Positions 9,060-17,824 of a stretch of DNA of 64,000 nucleotides are shown one piece after another (the first letter of the stretch is position 1; every line of letters starts with the position of its first letter). A model generated the notes under the pieces. The model was not told the origin of the DNA and ran no database searches. It worked only from the letters and a program-made list of their open reading frames with translations. Location: positions 124,001 to 188,000 of the forward strand of contig NZ_JBHSDY010000004.1 of the NCBI RefSeq assembly GCF_042651965.1. Direction: 5' to 3'. The DNA comes from Castellaniella hirudinis (lineage in GTDB: Bacteria; Pseudomonadota; Gammaproteobacteria; Burkholderiales; Burkholderiaceae_B). A program made the translations under genes and the position numbers.

Positions 9060-9776
9060 TCAGTGTGCAGCGCCCGCAGGCGACGCGGGATCAGGCGATT
9101 CGGGATCAGGCGACGCGGCGGCCTTCCGGGCCGTGCCGTCATAGGCCGCAATGGCATCGGGCAGCGGCATGAGTTCGCCCAACCTGCCGTCCCTGAGCAC
9201 CATGCCGCTGGAACAGAACCGCGTCGGCGACGTGGTCAGACTGGACACGATCAGCACCGTCGCATCCTTGGCGCGCTCGGCGAACACGTCCAGGCACTTG
9301 CGCTTGAAGGCGGGATCACCCACGGCGACCATTTCGTCGGCCACGTACATATCGAACTTCAATGCAATGGAAATCCCGTAGGACAGCCGCGCCCGCATGC
9401 TGTTGGCATAGGTGACCACCGGCAGGTCGTAGGCCCTGCCAAGTTCCGAGAATTCGTAGACGAAGCGTTCTACCTGTCCGACATCGGCGCCGTAGATGCG
9501 CGCCGCAAAACGCACGTTGTCGCGGCCTGTCATATTGGGGCTGACGGCGCCGGCGAAACCCAGCGGAAAAGACACCTTGCCGGCGCGCCGGACACGACCG
9601 GAATCGGGCAGTTCCATGCCGCAAATCATCCGCACCAGCGTCGATTTCCCCGAACCGTTGCCGCCCAGGATGGCGACGTTCTCGCCCCGGGGGAAGGTGA
9701 AGGAAATATCGTCAAGCACGCGCTTGATGCCTTTCTTGGAACGAAAACTCTTCGAGATATGCCTGAGTTCAAGCAT
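9060..9776 (-). CDS. kpsT: KpsT, ATPase of the capsule ABC exporter (divergent motifs)
   Basis: A 238-residue ABC ATPase of the CPSE family. Walker A is GGNGSGKST (residues 38-46) and Walker B is KFDMYVADE, with Asp147 and Glu148, followed by the AVGD typical of KpsT. Two elements differ from the family: the signature is YANSMRARLSYG (124-134 region) where YSSGMRARLAF is usual, and the switch-histidine position reads VSS (residue 179) where VSH is usual. With KpsM it drives export of the glycolipid-linked polymer. The start at 9776 is chosen because GGAGG lies five bases upstream; that GGAGG belongs to an in-frame ATG at 9788 which would add four residues. The C-terminal tail is rich in Pro, Asp, Ser and Ala. 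Confidence 0.92.
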   Translation of the reverse strand: MLELRHISKSFRSKKGIKRVLDDISFTFPRGENVAILGGNGSGKSTLVRMICGMELPDSGRVRRAGKVSFPLGFAGAVSPNMTGRDNVRFAARIYGADVGQVERFVYEFSELGRAYDLPVVTYANSMRARLSYGISIALKFDMYVADEMVAVGDPAFKRKCLDVFAERAKDATVLIVSSLTTSPTRFCSSGMVLRDGRLGELMPLPDAIAAYDGTARKAAASPDPESPDPASPAGAAH

Positions 9777-9808
9777 CGGATCCTCCATAAACCGGGGCTG
9801 GCCGCAGG

Positions 9809-10624
9809 TCAGCGCGTATGCAGGCGGCGGCGGAACGCACGCTCCATGCACAAGCCGATCACCACGCTGGCGACCGACCACTTGATGAGATAGCCTCTGT
9901 CCAGCGTCAGCGAACTGAAGTTCGCGAAGTAGCCTTCGCGAAACCACTCGATGGCATGCACCAAAGGGTTCCAGACCAGCACGTGCCGCGCCTTGTCGGG
10001 CAAGGAATCCACCAGGTAAAACACGCCGGACAGCAGGTACAAGGGGCGCGTGACGGCGCTGTAGACGCGATCCCATGCCTTGAACATCACATTCAGCACC
10101 GCGTTGTTCAGCCCGATGCCGAATCCCAGCAAGAACGTGAAGAACGCGGCTGCGCCGCACTCCTCCACGACCTCGGGCAACATCAGCTTGCCGCCCAGCA
10201 TCACGATGAACAGCAGCATGCAGAACACGATGATCCAGGTCAGCCCTTGCAGCAGCGCCTTGGCGAAGATGATGTCCATGTGCGTGATCGGCGGCAGGCG
10301 CAGCAGCGATACGTTTGACGAGATGGCCCGGGAAAGCTGCGACGAGGTATGGCTGAACAGGAAGAACGGCATGATCCCGGTGATGAAGAACATCTGCAGG
10401 TTCCCCATGGGCGCGATCCTGCCCCACACGACGTAGATCGCCGACAACACGGCAACGTGCAGGATCGGTTCGATCAGCGCCCACAGATAACCCAGCCGCG
10501 TGCCGCCAAACCGCACACGCGTCTCGCGGAACACCAGCGACAGAACGACCCTGAGCTGCACTTGCAGCGCCGTTGCGCTCACCCGCCCGCCCCGCCTTGA
10601 ATCATCCGGCCATCTCCCGATCAT
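9809..10624 (-). CDS. kpsM: KpsM, permease of the capsule ABC exporter
   Basis: A roughly 271-residue ABC-2 type membrane protein with about six hydrophobic segments (for example ILHVAVLSAIYVVWG, WIIVFCMLLFIVMLGG, AAFFTFLLGFGIGLNN). The KpsM-type N-terminal amphipathic region VVLSLVFRETRVRFGGTRLG and the C-terminal WNPLVHAIEWFREGYF are present. It exports undecaprenyl-independent, lipid-linked polysaccharide together with KpsT. It is the first gene of the minus-strand kps operon. Start choice: the ATG at 10624 has GGGGA six bases upstream; an in-frame ATG at 10630 would add two residues, and a GTG further downstream (VSATALQVQ) is also possible. Confidence 0.93.
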   Translation of the reverse strand: MIGRWPDDSRRGGRVSATALQVQLRVVLSLVFRETRVRFGGTRLGYLWALIEPILHVAVLSAIYVVWGRIAPMGNLQMFFITGIMPFFLFSHTSSQLSRAISSNVSLLRLPPITHMDIIFAKALLQGLTWIIVFCMLLFIVMLGGKLMLPEVVEECGAAAFFTFLLGFGIGLNNAVLNVMFKAWDRVYSAVTRPLYLLSGVFYLVDSLPDKARHVLVWNPLVHAIEWFREGYFANFSSLTLDRGYLIKWSVASVVIGLCMERAFRRRLHTR

Positions 10625-10830
10625 CGTCATTCCCCGGCCGGGGCCGGGCATGGATTTGAAACCGGACCGGCAAGCGGCCCGGATAATCGGGATGAATGAT
10701 ACGGGGATGGAAAATCACCCGGATTTCAATTCTTATCAAATCAAATCAAACATGGCTTTGAAATAAAACGAAAGATAATTGATTCACACACCGCCCTATA
10801 ATCGGACCATCCGATCCGGCAGACCCGCTC
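10625..10830. promoter_or_regulatory. Divergent intergenic region between kpsM and the plus-strand glycosyltransferase genes
   Basis: About 200 bases, markedly more AT-rich than the flanking genes. It includes three tandem copies of TCAAA at 10736-10750 and an AT-rich tract at 10755-10785. It must hold promoters for the kps operon (minus) and the three-gene plus-strand group. No convincing -35/-10 pair could be set for kpsM. Confidence 0.5.
10797..10802 (+). promoter_or_regulatory. Candidate -10 box for the plus-strand capsule genes
   Basis: A perfect TATAAT lies 28 bases before the proposed TTG start of the GT2 gene. No good -35 hexamer occurs at 16-18 bases (the sequence there is ATAATT-like), so an activator may be involved or the match may be chance. 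Confidence 0.35.
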
Positions 10831-12141
10831 TTGTTCAGACATCTTCTCAATCTTTATCAGAAAAGAATACATCGTCTTACTCGACGCATGCGTGTCCACG
10901 AGCTCTATGATAAATCGCCCGATAACGCCGTCGTGCTGAATAGAATCGGATTATTCAGGACAAGTCTGGAAACATCCCCCTCGATCTGGTCGGAATTTCG
11001 CCTTGCTCGCCTGCGGGCCCATCTGGAATTCCATGGCCCGCAGACCCTGATCGATCCGGGCCGCTATATTGCACGTGTTTCCGACGTCGAGAGACGCCTA
11101 TATGCCCTGACGCTCGCCCGCTGGAATCCCCGGGGAGCGGCACAGTGGCTGACGCCCGGAGAATGGGGCTTGAAAGCCGCGCTCGCGCTGGCGGAAGACG
11201 ACCCGGGCAGAGGATTCGACATCGTCCGCGCACATGCCCGAGAATTTAGAAAATCAAAAGATTTGCGTGCAATTCTTGCTGCGCTGCACTGCCGGGCCGG
11301 AGAATTCTCCCAGGCCAGAAAACTATTGAATAGTCTTCTGATGAATGACAGCAATTCCATCATCGACGCCGACACGCCGCTGAGATTGGCCGATTTCATT
11401 GCAAAACCCGAGGCGCCTAACACGGCTTCCGGACGAAACGCCCCCCGCATTTCCGTCATTATTTGCGCATATAATGCCGCCCCTTATGTAGAAACCGCCC
11501 TGCGCTCCGTACTGAATCAGACCTATCCTAATATTGAAATCATTTCCATTGATGACGGCTCGCAAGATCACACATTCCAACATATGCGCCGGCTGGCTTC
11601 TGAAAATCCGCGTATCGTTGCTCTGCAATTTCCGAATAACGGGACCTATGCCGCCAGGAATATCGGCATCCGCTACGCAAGCGGTGATTTCATTACGTTC
11701 CTGGACGCGGACGACATTATGTTGCCGCAGCGTATTGCGTCCCAATGGCAAGCTCTGACGCTGTCCGGAGCGACGGCCACGGTCAGCAGACTGATCCGCA
11801 TCTCGGAGGATGGAATCCTTGTCGCACCTCGAATATTCCCCTTGTCCCGCCACAACCCCTGCTCGCTCATGATGCAACGCTCGGTTCTGCGCGATGTCGG
11901 CGTCTTCGACGAAACCCGCTTCGGCGCCGACGAGGAATACGAGCACCGCATCGCCTTGCGCCTGGGCGGAAACGCCCTGCTGCGCACCCCGGACGTCCAG
12001 ACCCTGGCGCTGCACCGGACCGGCTCATTGACTCAAGCCCCCCAATCAGGCCTGGCAAGCGCCGAGGGCCGGCAGGCCCGCATCGCCTACCGGGAGTCGT
12101 GGGTGCGCCGGCACCTCCGGGAAGCCGCCGGGGACCGTTGA
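10831..12141 (+). CDS. GT2-family glycosyltransferase with N-terminal helical domain
   Basis: A protein of up to 436 residues. The first 200 residues are an uncharacterised helical region. Residues about 205-420 are a GT-A family 2 domain: RISVIICAYNAAPYVETAL, IISIDDGSQDHT and the metal-binding DAD at 292-294 in FLDADDIMLPQR. It probably adds a sugar to the capsule polymer. The start is uncertain: the open frame begins at a TTG (10831) without a clear ribosome-binding site, and an ATG at 10888 (MRVHELYDKS) is an alternative. The 5' two-thirds of the gene use noticeably more AT-rich codons than the neighbouring kps genes, which suggests recent acquisition. Confidence 0.8.
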   Translation: MFRHLLNLYQKRIHRLTRRMRVHELYDKSPDNAVVLNRIGLFRTSLETSPSIWSEFRLARLRAHLEFHGPQTLIDPGRYIARVSDVERRLYALTLARWNPRGAAQWLTPGEWGLKAALALAEDDPGRGFDIVRAHAREFRKSKDLRAILAALHCRAGEFSQARKLLNSLLMNDSNSIIDADTPLRLADFIAKPEAPNTASGRNAPRISVIICAYNAAPYVETALRSVLNQTYPNIEIISIDDGSQDHTFQHMRRLASENPRIVALQFPNNGTYAARNIGIRYASGDFITFLDADDIMLPQRIASQWQALTLSGATATVSRLIRISEDGILVAPRIFPLSRHNPCSLMMQRSVLRDVGVFDETRFGADEEYEHRIALRLGGNALLRTPDVQTLALHRTGSLTQAPQSGLASAEGRQARIAYRESWVRRHLREAAGDR

Positions 12142-12164
12142 TCCTTCTCACGTTCAAGAAAACC

Positions 12165-14249
12165 ATGTCTTCCAGACCTTCGATCCCGCATGCCCTTCCC
12201 ATCGCCGACGCCGCCGCGCGGCGCGTTGCCACGCAGCCCGAACGGCTGCGTCACCTCACGCAGGAGAATGAACTGATGGTTGCACGCCTGGAGCAGGAGC
12301 GCGCGGCGCGGCTCCAGGCCGAAAAAGACCTGGCCGGGATGAAGGCCCTGCTGCGCGAGTCGAACCAGCAGCTCGCCCGGCAAAAACGCACCCTGACCTG
12401 GCGGTTCGGCCAGGAAGTGACGCGCGCGCGCAGCCTGACCGACTACGTGATGCTGCCCTTGCGGCTATACAGGCTGTCCGGCGCCCACAAGAGAGAACGG
12501 CGCCAGATGCCGCTCAACCCCCATCCCGCCCCGACCGTCCTGCCTGCGGAAACCGCCGGCGCCATCAAGGAGGCCCTGGACTACGCGCACCGCGTGCGGG
12601 ATGCCGAAGTCATCCTCTGGATCTCAAAGCAGGCCTGGCCTGCGCAGACCAAGGTCAAGGTCTATTGTGAAGTCGCCAAATGGGCACGCAGCAGCTACCC
12701 GCATATTGCCGAACAAATCGCCGAACAGCTCCTGACCCTCGACCCGAATGCTCCGCACGTCCGGCAACTGGCGTTCAGCCTTTACGACGCCGGCCTGGTG
12801 ACCGCGCCCGCCAAGCTCCTCGCACACGCCCAGAACACGGGCGTGGAATTCAATACAGCCGAACAGCAGCGCGCCCGGCGGGTGTGCAACGCGCACGAGC
12901 TGATGCGCCGCGCGGCGCGGCGCGCTCCCCGGCCCCGCCAGGCCTTCGACTTCAACGCGGACGGCCCCATCGTCATCGTCGCGCCCACATCGCTGCTGCA
13001 TGGCCGGAACGCGGCCAGCAACGCCTTGCACCGCCATGCGGCGCTGCTGCGCCGGCGCTACGGCAACGTCTGCGTGATCAGCCTGGCTCCGGACGATGCG
13101 GTGCGGGCGGGCGCCAGACTGCGCGAGGAGCTGCCTCAAGCGGACATCGTGCTCGACGGCGTGGTGTACAAGGCCGTCGACGCGGAGCCCGGGCGCACGC
13201 AAGCCATCGAGGACGCCGCCAACGCGCTGTCCGAGGCCGTGCTCGCGGCGACGGTCGGCAAACCGCCGCGGGCCGTGCTGGCCTGGGACGGCCTGCGCTG
13301 CGCCATCGCGGCGAGCGCTGCCGCTCACACCTTGCGCGTCCCCTACGGCCTGGTGCTGCTCGGACTGGACTACTTCCGCAAGGCGACCGTCAGCCACAAG
13401 CTGTCGGAACGCGGACGCCTGGAGCTCAAGCTCGTGTCCGAAGCCATCGTCGACGCCGACCTGGTCGCGCTCGGTTCGCAAGCCATGCGCCACGCCGTCC
13501 AGCAACTGCTGGGCAGTCCCCGGGAAACCGCCCTCCTCCCGCCGCTGCCCTTGCCGTCAACCAGGGGGCGCAAGGCCGCGGCGCCGGAGGTGGAAAGCAC
13601 GCTGGCCGCCCTGCAAGGCAAGCGCGTGCTGGCGCTGACCGACGACCATCCCGACCCGGCCCTGGCCCGCGCGGTCATTGACATCTATGCCGAAATCGCC
13701 CTGCGCCGCCCGGACACCGCGCTGCTGGTGTTGAGCGACTCGAAAACCGCCGCGCTCATGCGCCGCCATGCAGTTTCCATCGGCCTGCCCGACGATCAGT
13801 TGTTCTGCCTGACTGACATCAGCGATCTGCCCTCACGCGAACAATTGCTGGCCCGTGTGGAGCTGGCGCTGTTTCCTTATATTCCGGCGCAAGCCGAAAT
13901 CGCCGCGCTGCCCCCCACCGCCAGCCTGCTGGAAAGCATGGCCCACGGCATCTGCCCGGCGGTCGGTCTCAACCCCGCCTATGCCGAGCTCGTCGAGCCC
14001 GGGCGCAGCGGCGCGCATATCGATTACTCACAAGGCGCCGCCGACATCGCGCACAGGCTGCTGGAGCTCATGGAAGATCCGGAGGTCGCGCGCGCCATGG
14101 GAAAGCGGGCCCGGGAGCGCCTCGCACGCGAATATCCGCCGCTGGAACAGGCCCTGGACGACTTTTTCATGCAGGCCGCAGAGCCCCAGCCCGCCGCGCT
14201 TGCCGGCGTGCACGCCGAGCCGGGCCTGCTGCGGATGAAAGCCTCCTGA
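12165..14249 (+). CDS. Large coiled-coil glycosyltransferase-like capsule protein
   Basis: 694 residues from the ATG at 12165. Residues about 15-75 form a Gln/Glu/Arg-rich coiled coil (ENELMVARLEQERAARLQAE). A helical region follows to about residue 260. The rest resembles a GT-B fold: PIVIVAPTSLLHGRNAASNA opens the N-lobe, and the C-lobe shows LLVLSDSKTAALMRRHAV, LFPYIPAQAE and PPTASLLESMAHGICPAVGL, ending in a typical GT4 helix (RARERLAREYPPLEQALDDF). No canonical EX7E motif is clear, so the call is by overall shape and by location between a GT2 gene and an SGNH gene. The frame is open upstream to 11745, but that part overlaps the GT2 gene in another frame and is not coding. Confidence 0.7.
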   Translation: MSSRPSIPHALPIADAAARRVATQPERLRHLTQENELMVARLEQERAARLQAEKDLAGMKALLRESNQQLARQKRTLTWRFGQEVTRARSLTDYVMLPLRLYRLSGAHKRERRQMPLNPHPAPTVLPAETAGAIKEALDYAHRVRDAEVILWISKQAWPAQTKVKVYCEVAKWARSSYPHIAEQIAEQLLTLDPNAPHVRQLAFSLYDAGLVTAPAKLLAHAQNTGVEFNTAEQQRARRVCNAHELMRRAARRAPRPRQAFDFNADGPIVIVAPTSLLHGRNAASNALHRHAALLRRRYGNVCVISLAPDDAVRAGARLREELPQADIVLDGVVYKAVDAEPGRTQAIEDAANALSEAVLAATVGKPPRAVLAWDGLRCAIAASAAAHTLRVPYGLVLLGLDYFRKATVSHKLSERGRLELKLVSEAIVDADLVALGSQAMRHAVQQLLGSPRETALLPPLPLPSTRGRKAAAPEVESTLAALQGKRVLALTDDHPDPALARAVIDIYAEIALRRPDTALLVLSDSKTAALMRRHAVSIGLPDDQLFCLTDISDLPSREQLLARVELALFPYIPAQAEIAALPPTASLLESMAHGICPAVGLNPAYAELVEPGRSGAHIDYSQGAADIAHRLLELMEDPEVARAMGKRARERLAREYPPLEQALDDFFMQAAEPQPAALAGVHAEPGLLRMKAS

Positions 14250-14324
14250 TCCCGCCAGCCGCCGGAACGGCCCGTCCGTCCCGCACATTTTCACTCTGAT
14301 GCACAGAAGAAGGAGTATTGAACG

Positions 14325-16490
14325 ATGATCATCTCGACGATCGGTTCCTGCCGCGTGGCAGGCCCCATGACCAAACTCCAGGCGCCGCGAAACTTCGTCC
14401 TGGACAATCGTCTGCTGTACGGCTTCACGCACAACACCAAGGAAACCATCCAGGCCATCCGCTACATGCGCGGTGAGATCACCCTGCCGGAACACGTCTG
14501 GCCCTTCATTTCCAGCGAACCGCTGCGCGAGTCCAATGCCGCCGATGCCCAGCCGGCCGATACGCGCCACGTGGTCGAAATCAGTTCGATCAAGGTGCTG
14601 GAACTGGACGGCAAGCATCTGCAATTGGTGCGCTTCAAGGAAGCACTGAGCTTCTGCCCCGAACTCCTGAAGATTTTCTTCGACCACGCCTCGCGCGAGG
14701 CGCTGGACAAGCGCCAGACGGCCCTGCAGGCGGCGCCCGGCTTCGCCCATGTCCCCGAACACGTGCGGCATGCGCTCAGCCACACGGTCATGCGCACGCA
14801 GAACGCGCAGGAAATCCTGGACGACCTGAAAACGATCCAGCAACTGCTGGGCGACACCTTCGTCCTCGTCACCCACTGCAACGCGATCAACGCCGAAAAC
14901 CGCCTCATCGCCGACCGCGCCCAGATGGTCGAGACCGTCACGCTGGCGGCAAGCGCCCTGGGCATTCCCCTGGTCGACCCCGGCGCGCTGCTCGCGCATT
15001 TCGGCCAAAGCCGCGGCATGCCCGACGAAGGCCGGGACACGGCCCACTACACACCGACCTTCGCCAAGCTGGTGGGTCACGCGATCTGCGAAACACTGCT
15101 GGGATCGGCCGACCGGAATGCTGCCGAAACCATCGAGCCGCTGGACTGGAGGCAGTGCATCGAACGCGCCAAGACATCCGCGAGCGAGCTCGAATGGGAC
15201 AACGCCCTGCTGCTCATCAACCGCGCCATCGAACTCAAGAACGGCAGCCCGATCGCCTATGTGCTGCGCGCGCGCGCCGTGACCGCCCTGAACCAGACCG
15301 ACGACATCCTGGATGCCTGGTCCATCGCCCTGGCCATCGACAGCAACCGCAGCCCCCGCATCCTGCGCCAGGCGGCTGAAGGCGCGATGAAAGTCGGCGA
15401 CTACGACAAGGCCCGCGACTGGGCCACCGAATCGCAGGCCAAAGAGCACAACGAAAAGACCGCCCTGCTGCTGGGCCACATCCATTCCAGGCAAGGCCGG
15501 AATACACAGGCCGAGCAGGCCTTCAGCCAGTACGCGGCCGCCGACGCCGCGCGCGCGCTGCGTCTTGCTTCCCGCGCGCACACCCTGCTGGCGGATGCCG
15601 CCAATCTGGTGAATGCGCTGGCCCGCACACCCGGCGTGGACCAGGCCGGCCTGGACGCGGCACGCGCGGCGGTGCTCAAGCGCGCCTCGCGCGAAGTCAA
15701 GCGCACCGGCCGCACCGGGGCCCTGCTGCCCTCCCTCAGCGCGTTCTACGCCCTGCAGTCGCTGCCGCACGATGATCAGGCGGACCACCCCGATCAGATC
15801 AACCAGGCCTACCGGCGCCTGCTGAAAGCCTATGAAACCCACCCGGAATACCAGCACAGCAGCGAGACCGTGACGCTGCTGGGCCGCCTGGCCCAGCTCG
15901 ATCCAGTCGATCCGCGCTATGTCCAGCGCGCCGCCAAGCAATTGCAGGCACGGGGGCAGACGCGCGCAGCCATCGAATGCTGGCGGCGCCTGGCCGGCGC
16001 GCCCCTGCCCGCCGGGCGCGAGACCGCCGCGCTGGCTGCGACAAAACTGTCGCAACTGGGCGCCTACCAGACCGCCGCACGTGTCTATGCGCAGTTGTCG
16101 CAAAGCGGCGCCATGGAACTGAACACCGCGCATGAGCACATCGACAAATGCCTGCGTGCGCTGGCCCGGGAATTTCGCAAATGCCTGGTCGAAGAACGCT
16201 TGCGGGATGCAGAGGAGGCCCTCGACGGCATTCAGTCGATCGACCCCGCCTATCAGGGCCTGGTCTCTTTGCGGCGTTCGCTGGCGGACGCGCACAAGCG
16301 CGAGTTCCTGGCACGCCGCTCGAACAGCGCCGATGCCGATGAGGTCATCGCCAGCGCGCAACGCGTGATCCAGACCTCACCGATGGACCGCGAGGCCAAC
16401 ATCGAACTGGCCATGCACAAGCTGAGGAACGGCGATGTGGCGGAAAGCCGCCGCATCCTGGACCGTTTCCTGCAGGGCAGCCCGGCCTGA
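14325..16490 (+). CDS. SGNH-like domain plus TPR-repeat protein, possible capsule O-acyltransferase
   Basis: 721 residues, preceded by AAGGAG nine bases before the ATG. Residues 1-260 look like an SGNH/GSCFA-type esterase fold: block I GSCR with Ser8, a second conserved-looking VEISS (84-88), VTHCNA (182-187) and block V DTAH, with Asp238 and His241 as the candidate catalytic pair. Residues about 270-715 are degenerate helical repeats of TPR type (Ala/Leu-rich, 30-40 residue period). There is no signal peptide or transmembrane helix, so it is probably cytoplasmic. SGNH proteins in polysaccharide loci often O-acetylate the polymer, and TPR-SGNH combinations occur in Vi-antigen-like loci (TviD). 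The function here is inferred from domain and neighbours only. Confidence 0.65.
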   Translation: MIISTIGSCRVAGPMTKLQAPRNFVLDNRLLYGFTHNTKETIQAIRYMRGEITLPEHVWPFISSEPLRESNAADAQPADTRHVVEISSIKVLELDGKHLQLVRFKEALSFCPELLKIFFDHASREALDKRQTALQAAPGFAHVPEHVRHALSHTVMRTQNAQEILDDLKTIQQLLGDTFVLVTHCNAINAENRLIADRAQMVETVTLAASALGIPLVDPGALLAHFGQSRGMPDEGRDTAHYTPTFAKLVGHAICETLLGSADRNAAETIEPLDWRQCIERAKTSASELEWDNALLLINRAIELKNGSPIAYVLRARAVTALNQTDDILDAWSIALAIDSNRSPRILRQAAEGAMKVGDYDKARDWATESQAKEHNEKTALLLGHIHSRQGRNTQAEQAFSQYAAADAARALRLASRAHTLLADAANLVNALARTPGVDQAGLDAARAAVLKRASREVKRTGRTGALLPSLSAFYALQSLPHDDQADHPDQINQAYRRLLKAYETHPEYQHSSETVTLLGRLAQLDPVDPRYVQRAAKQLQARGQTRAAIECWRRLAGAPLPAGRETAALAATKLSQLGAYQTAARVYAQLSQSGAMELNTAHEHIDKCLRALAREFRKCLVEERLRDAEEALDGIQSIDPAYQGLVSLRRSLADAHKREFLARRSNSADADEVIASAQRVIQTSPMDREANIELAMHKLRNGDVAESRRILDRFLQGSPA

Positions 16491-16510
16491 GCCCTCGCAA
16501 ATCGGCTTGC

Positions 16511-16543
16511 AAGCCCCGGGATGCGCAGCGTCCGCCGGGGCTT
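16511..16543. terminator. Bidirectional intrinsic terminator between capsule and flagellar operons
   Basis: A perfect 9-bp inverted repeat: AAGCCCCGG (16511-16519) and CCGGGGCTT (16535-16543), separated by 15 bases. ATTT follows on the plus strand. It lies between the convergent SGNH-TPR gene and flgL and overlaps the flgL stop codon. Confidence 0.7.
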
Positions 16544-17801
16544 ATTTGCCCCGGTTGAACAGGCTCAGGCCCTGGATGGTCTGGAACGCGAGGCCCGCGC
16601 CTTCCAGCGCCATCTTGCGCAGGCTGAGCTGCGTGGTGGCCTCGTAGTAGTCCAGATCCTCGATGCCGGACAAGGCGGCGGCATAGCCCAGATTGCGCTG
16701 GGCGCCCGTGTTGTTCAGGGCGGTCAGTTCGTTCATGCGCGAACCCACGGAAGCGCGCACCGTCAGCACATTGTCGTACAGGGTGGCCAGCGTCTGCGAC
16801 GTGGTGTTCATCAGGTTACGCAGACTGGTCGAGGCCGTTTGATCCCCCTGAATGGGTTGTTCCAGGGCATCGGCCAGCGCGCCCATGGCCTGGAACAGGT
16901 TCAGTCCGGTCGAATGCTTCAGGGGCTCGGCGGTGAATTGATCGTTGGCGGCAGGCTCGCCGTTGATTTCCAGGGTCGTACCCACGCCCAGATCCAGCGA
17001 TTTCTGGCCTGGAGTCCAGGCATGCGTCGTCGTCACCACATCGCCCACTGCGATCGGAGGCGTCGCCGCCGGATCCGCCGCCAGCGCGGTCGCCGTCACC
17101 GTATAGTTATTGCCGGTGGCATCGAACTGGATGTCGAACGAAAACTTGGCATCGGCGTTGCCCTGCGCGTAATCGGCAATCGCCGCCCGGCCCAGGATGG
17201 CCGTGCCATTATTGCCCGCGTCCGCCGCCGACAGATAATCCCGCGTACCCGGCTGGGCGCGCTGGAAGACGTCTGAGCCGACGTCGCCTCCGGCAATGCG
17301 GCGGGTCTGGTCGGCCTGGATCAGGCGCTGCAACGAGTCGCCATCATAGTTTCCATTGGCGTCGTAAGCCGGGATGTCGCCACGGGAACCCGAAAACAGA
17401 TATTGCCCGTTGCCATCGGTCGTATTGGCAATGCCCAGGGCCGTGGCTTGCGCCTGGCGCAGGATGCCCGCCAGGGTGCCACGGTCGGCGTCCGACAGCG
17501 TGCCGTTACCGATCTCGACCAGCCGGGTACGCACGTCTTGCAGCAGCAGCGTCAGGCTGCTGAGCGCGTCTTCCTCGGTGCCCAGGTTCTGGTTGGCGAC
17601 TGCGCGGTTGTCCGCATAGCGGACGTTCTGGGCCTGGGACTGCGACAGATTGATGGCTTGCGAGGCGCCCAGGGGGTCATCGGCCGGGGTGACCATCTTC
17701 TGGCCGGTGCCGATCTGCTGGTACAGATGCATCAGATCGGACTGCTGCTTGTTGATGGTGTTCAGGCCGGTCTGGAAAACGAGGCTGGAGCTGACGCGCA
17801 T
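16542..17801 (-). CDS. flgL: FlgL, hook-filament junction protein
   Basis: 419 residues with the flagellin-like N-terminus of HAP3 (SSLVFQTGLNTINKQQ, then IGTGQKMVTPADDPLGASQA) and the flagellin-like C-terminus (LDYYEATTQLSLRKMALEGA, ending SLFNRGK). The variable centre is longer than in enteric FlgL (about 317 residues). It is secreted by the flagellar type III system with FlgN as likely chaperone, and connects hook to filament. It follows flgK by 23 bases and is probably transcribed from the sigma-28 promoter upstream of flgK. Confidence 0.95.
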   Translation of the reverse strand: MRVSSSLVFQTGLNTINKQQSDLMHLYQQIGTGQKMVTPADDPLGASQAINLSQSQAQNVRYADNRAVANQNLGTEEDALSSLTLLLQDVRTRLVEIGNGTLSDADRGTLAGILRQAQATALGIANTTDGNGQYLFSGSRGDIPAYDANGNYDGDSLQRLIQADQTRRIAGGDVGSDVFQRAQPGTRDYLSAADAGNNGTAILGRAAIADYAQGNADAKFSFDIQFDATGNNYTVTATALAADPAATPPIAVGDVVTTTHAWTPGQKSLDLGVGTTLEINGEPAANDQFTAEPLKHSTGLNLFQAMGALADALEQPIQGDQTASTSLRNLMNTTSQTLATLYDNVLTVRASVGSRMNELTALNNTGAQRNLGYAAALSGIEDLDYYEATTQLSLRKMALEGAGLAFQTIQGLSLFNRGK

Positions 17802-17824
17802 GATGGAATCCTGAAAATCGCGGC

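Noticed and set aside
10736..10750. Three tandem TCAAA units
   Set aside because: Too few copies and in a non-coding AT-rich region; could be chance. Noted only as a possible variable tract.
11745..12164. Upstream extension of the coiled-coil glycosyltransferase-like gene
   Set aside because: It overlaps the GT2 gene in another frame, and the ATG at 12165 begins the plausible protein.
14028..16361. A 777-codon open frame on the minus strand
   Set aside because: Antisense to the SGNH-TPR gene, which has a good ribosome-binding site and recognisable motifs.
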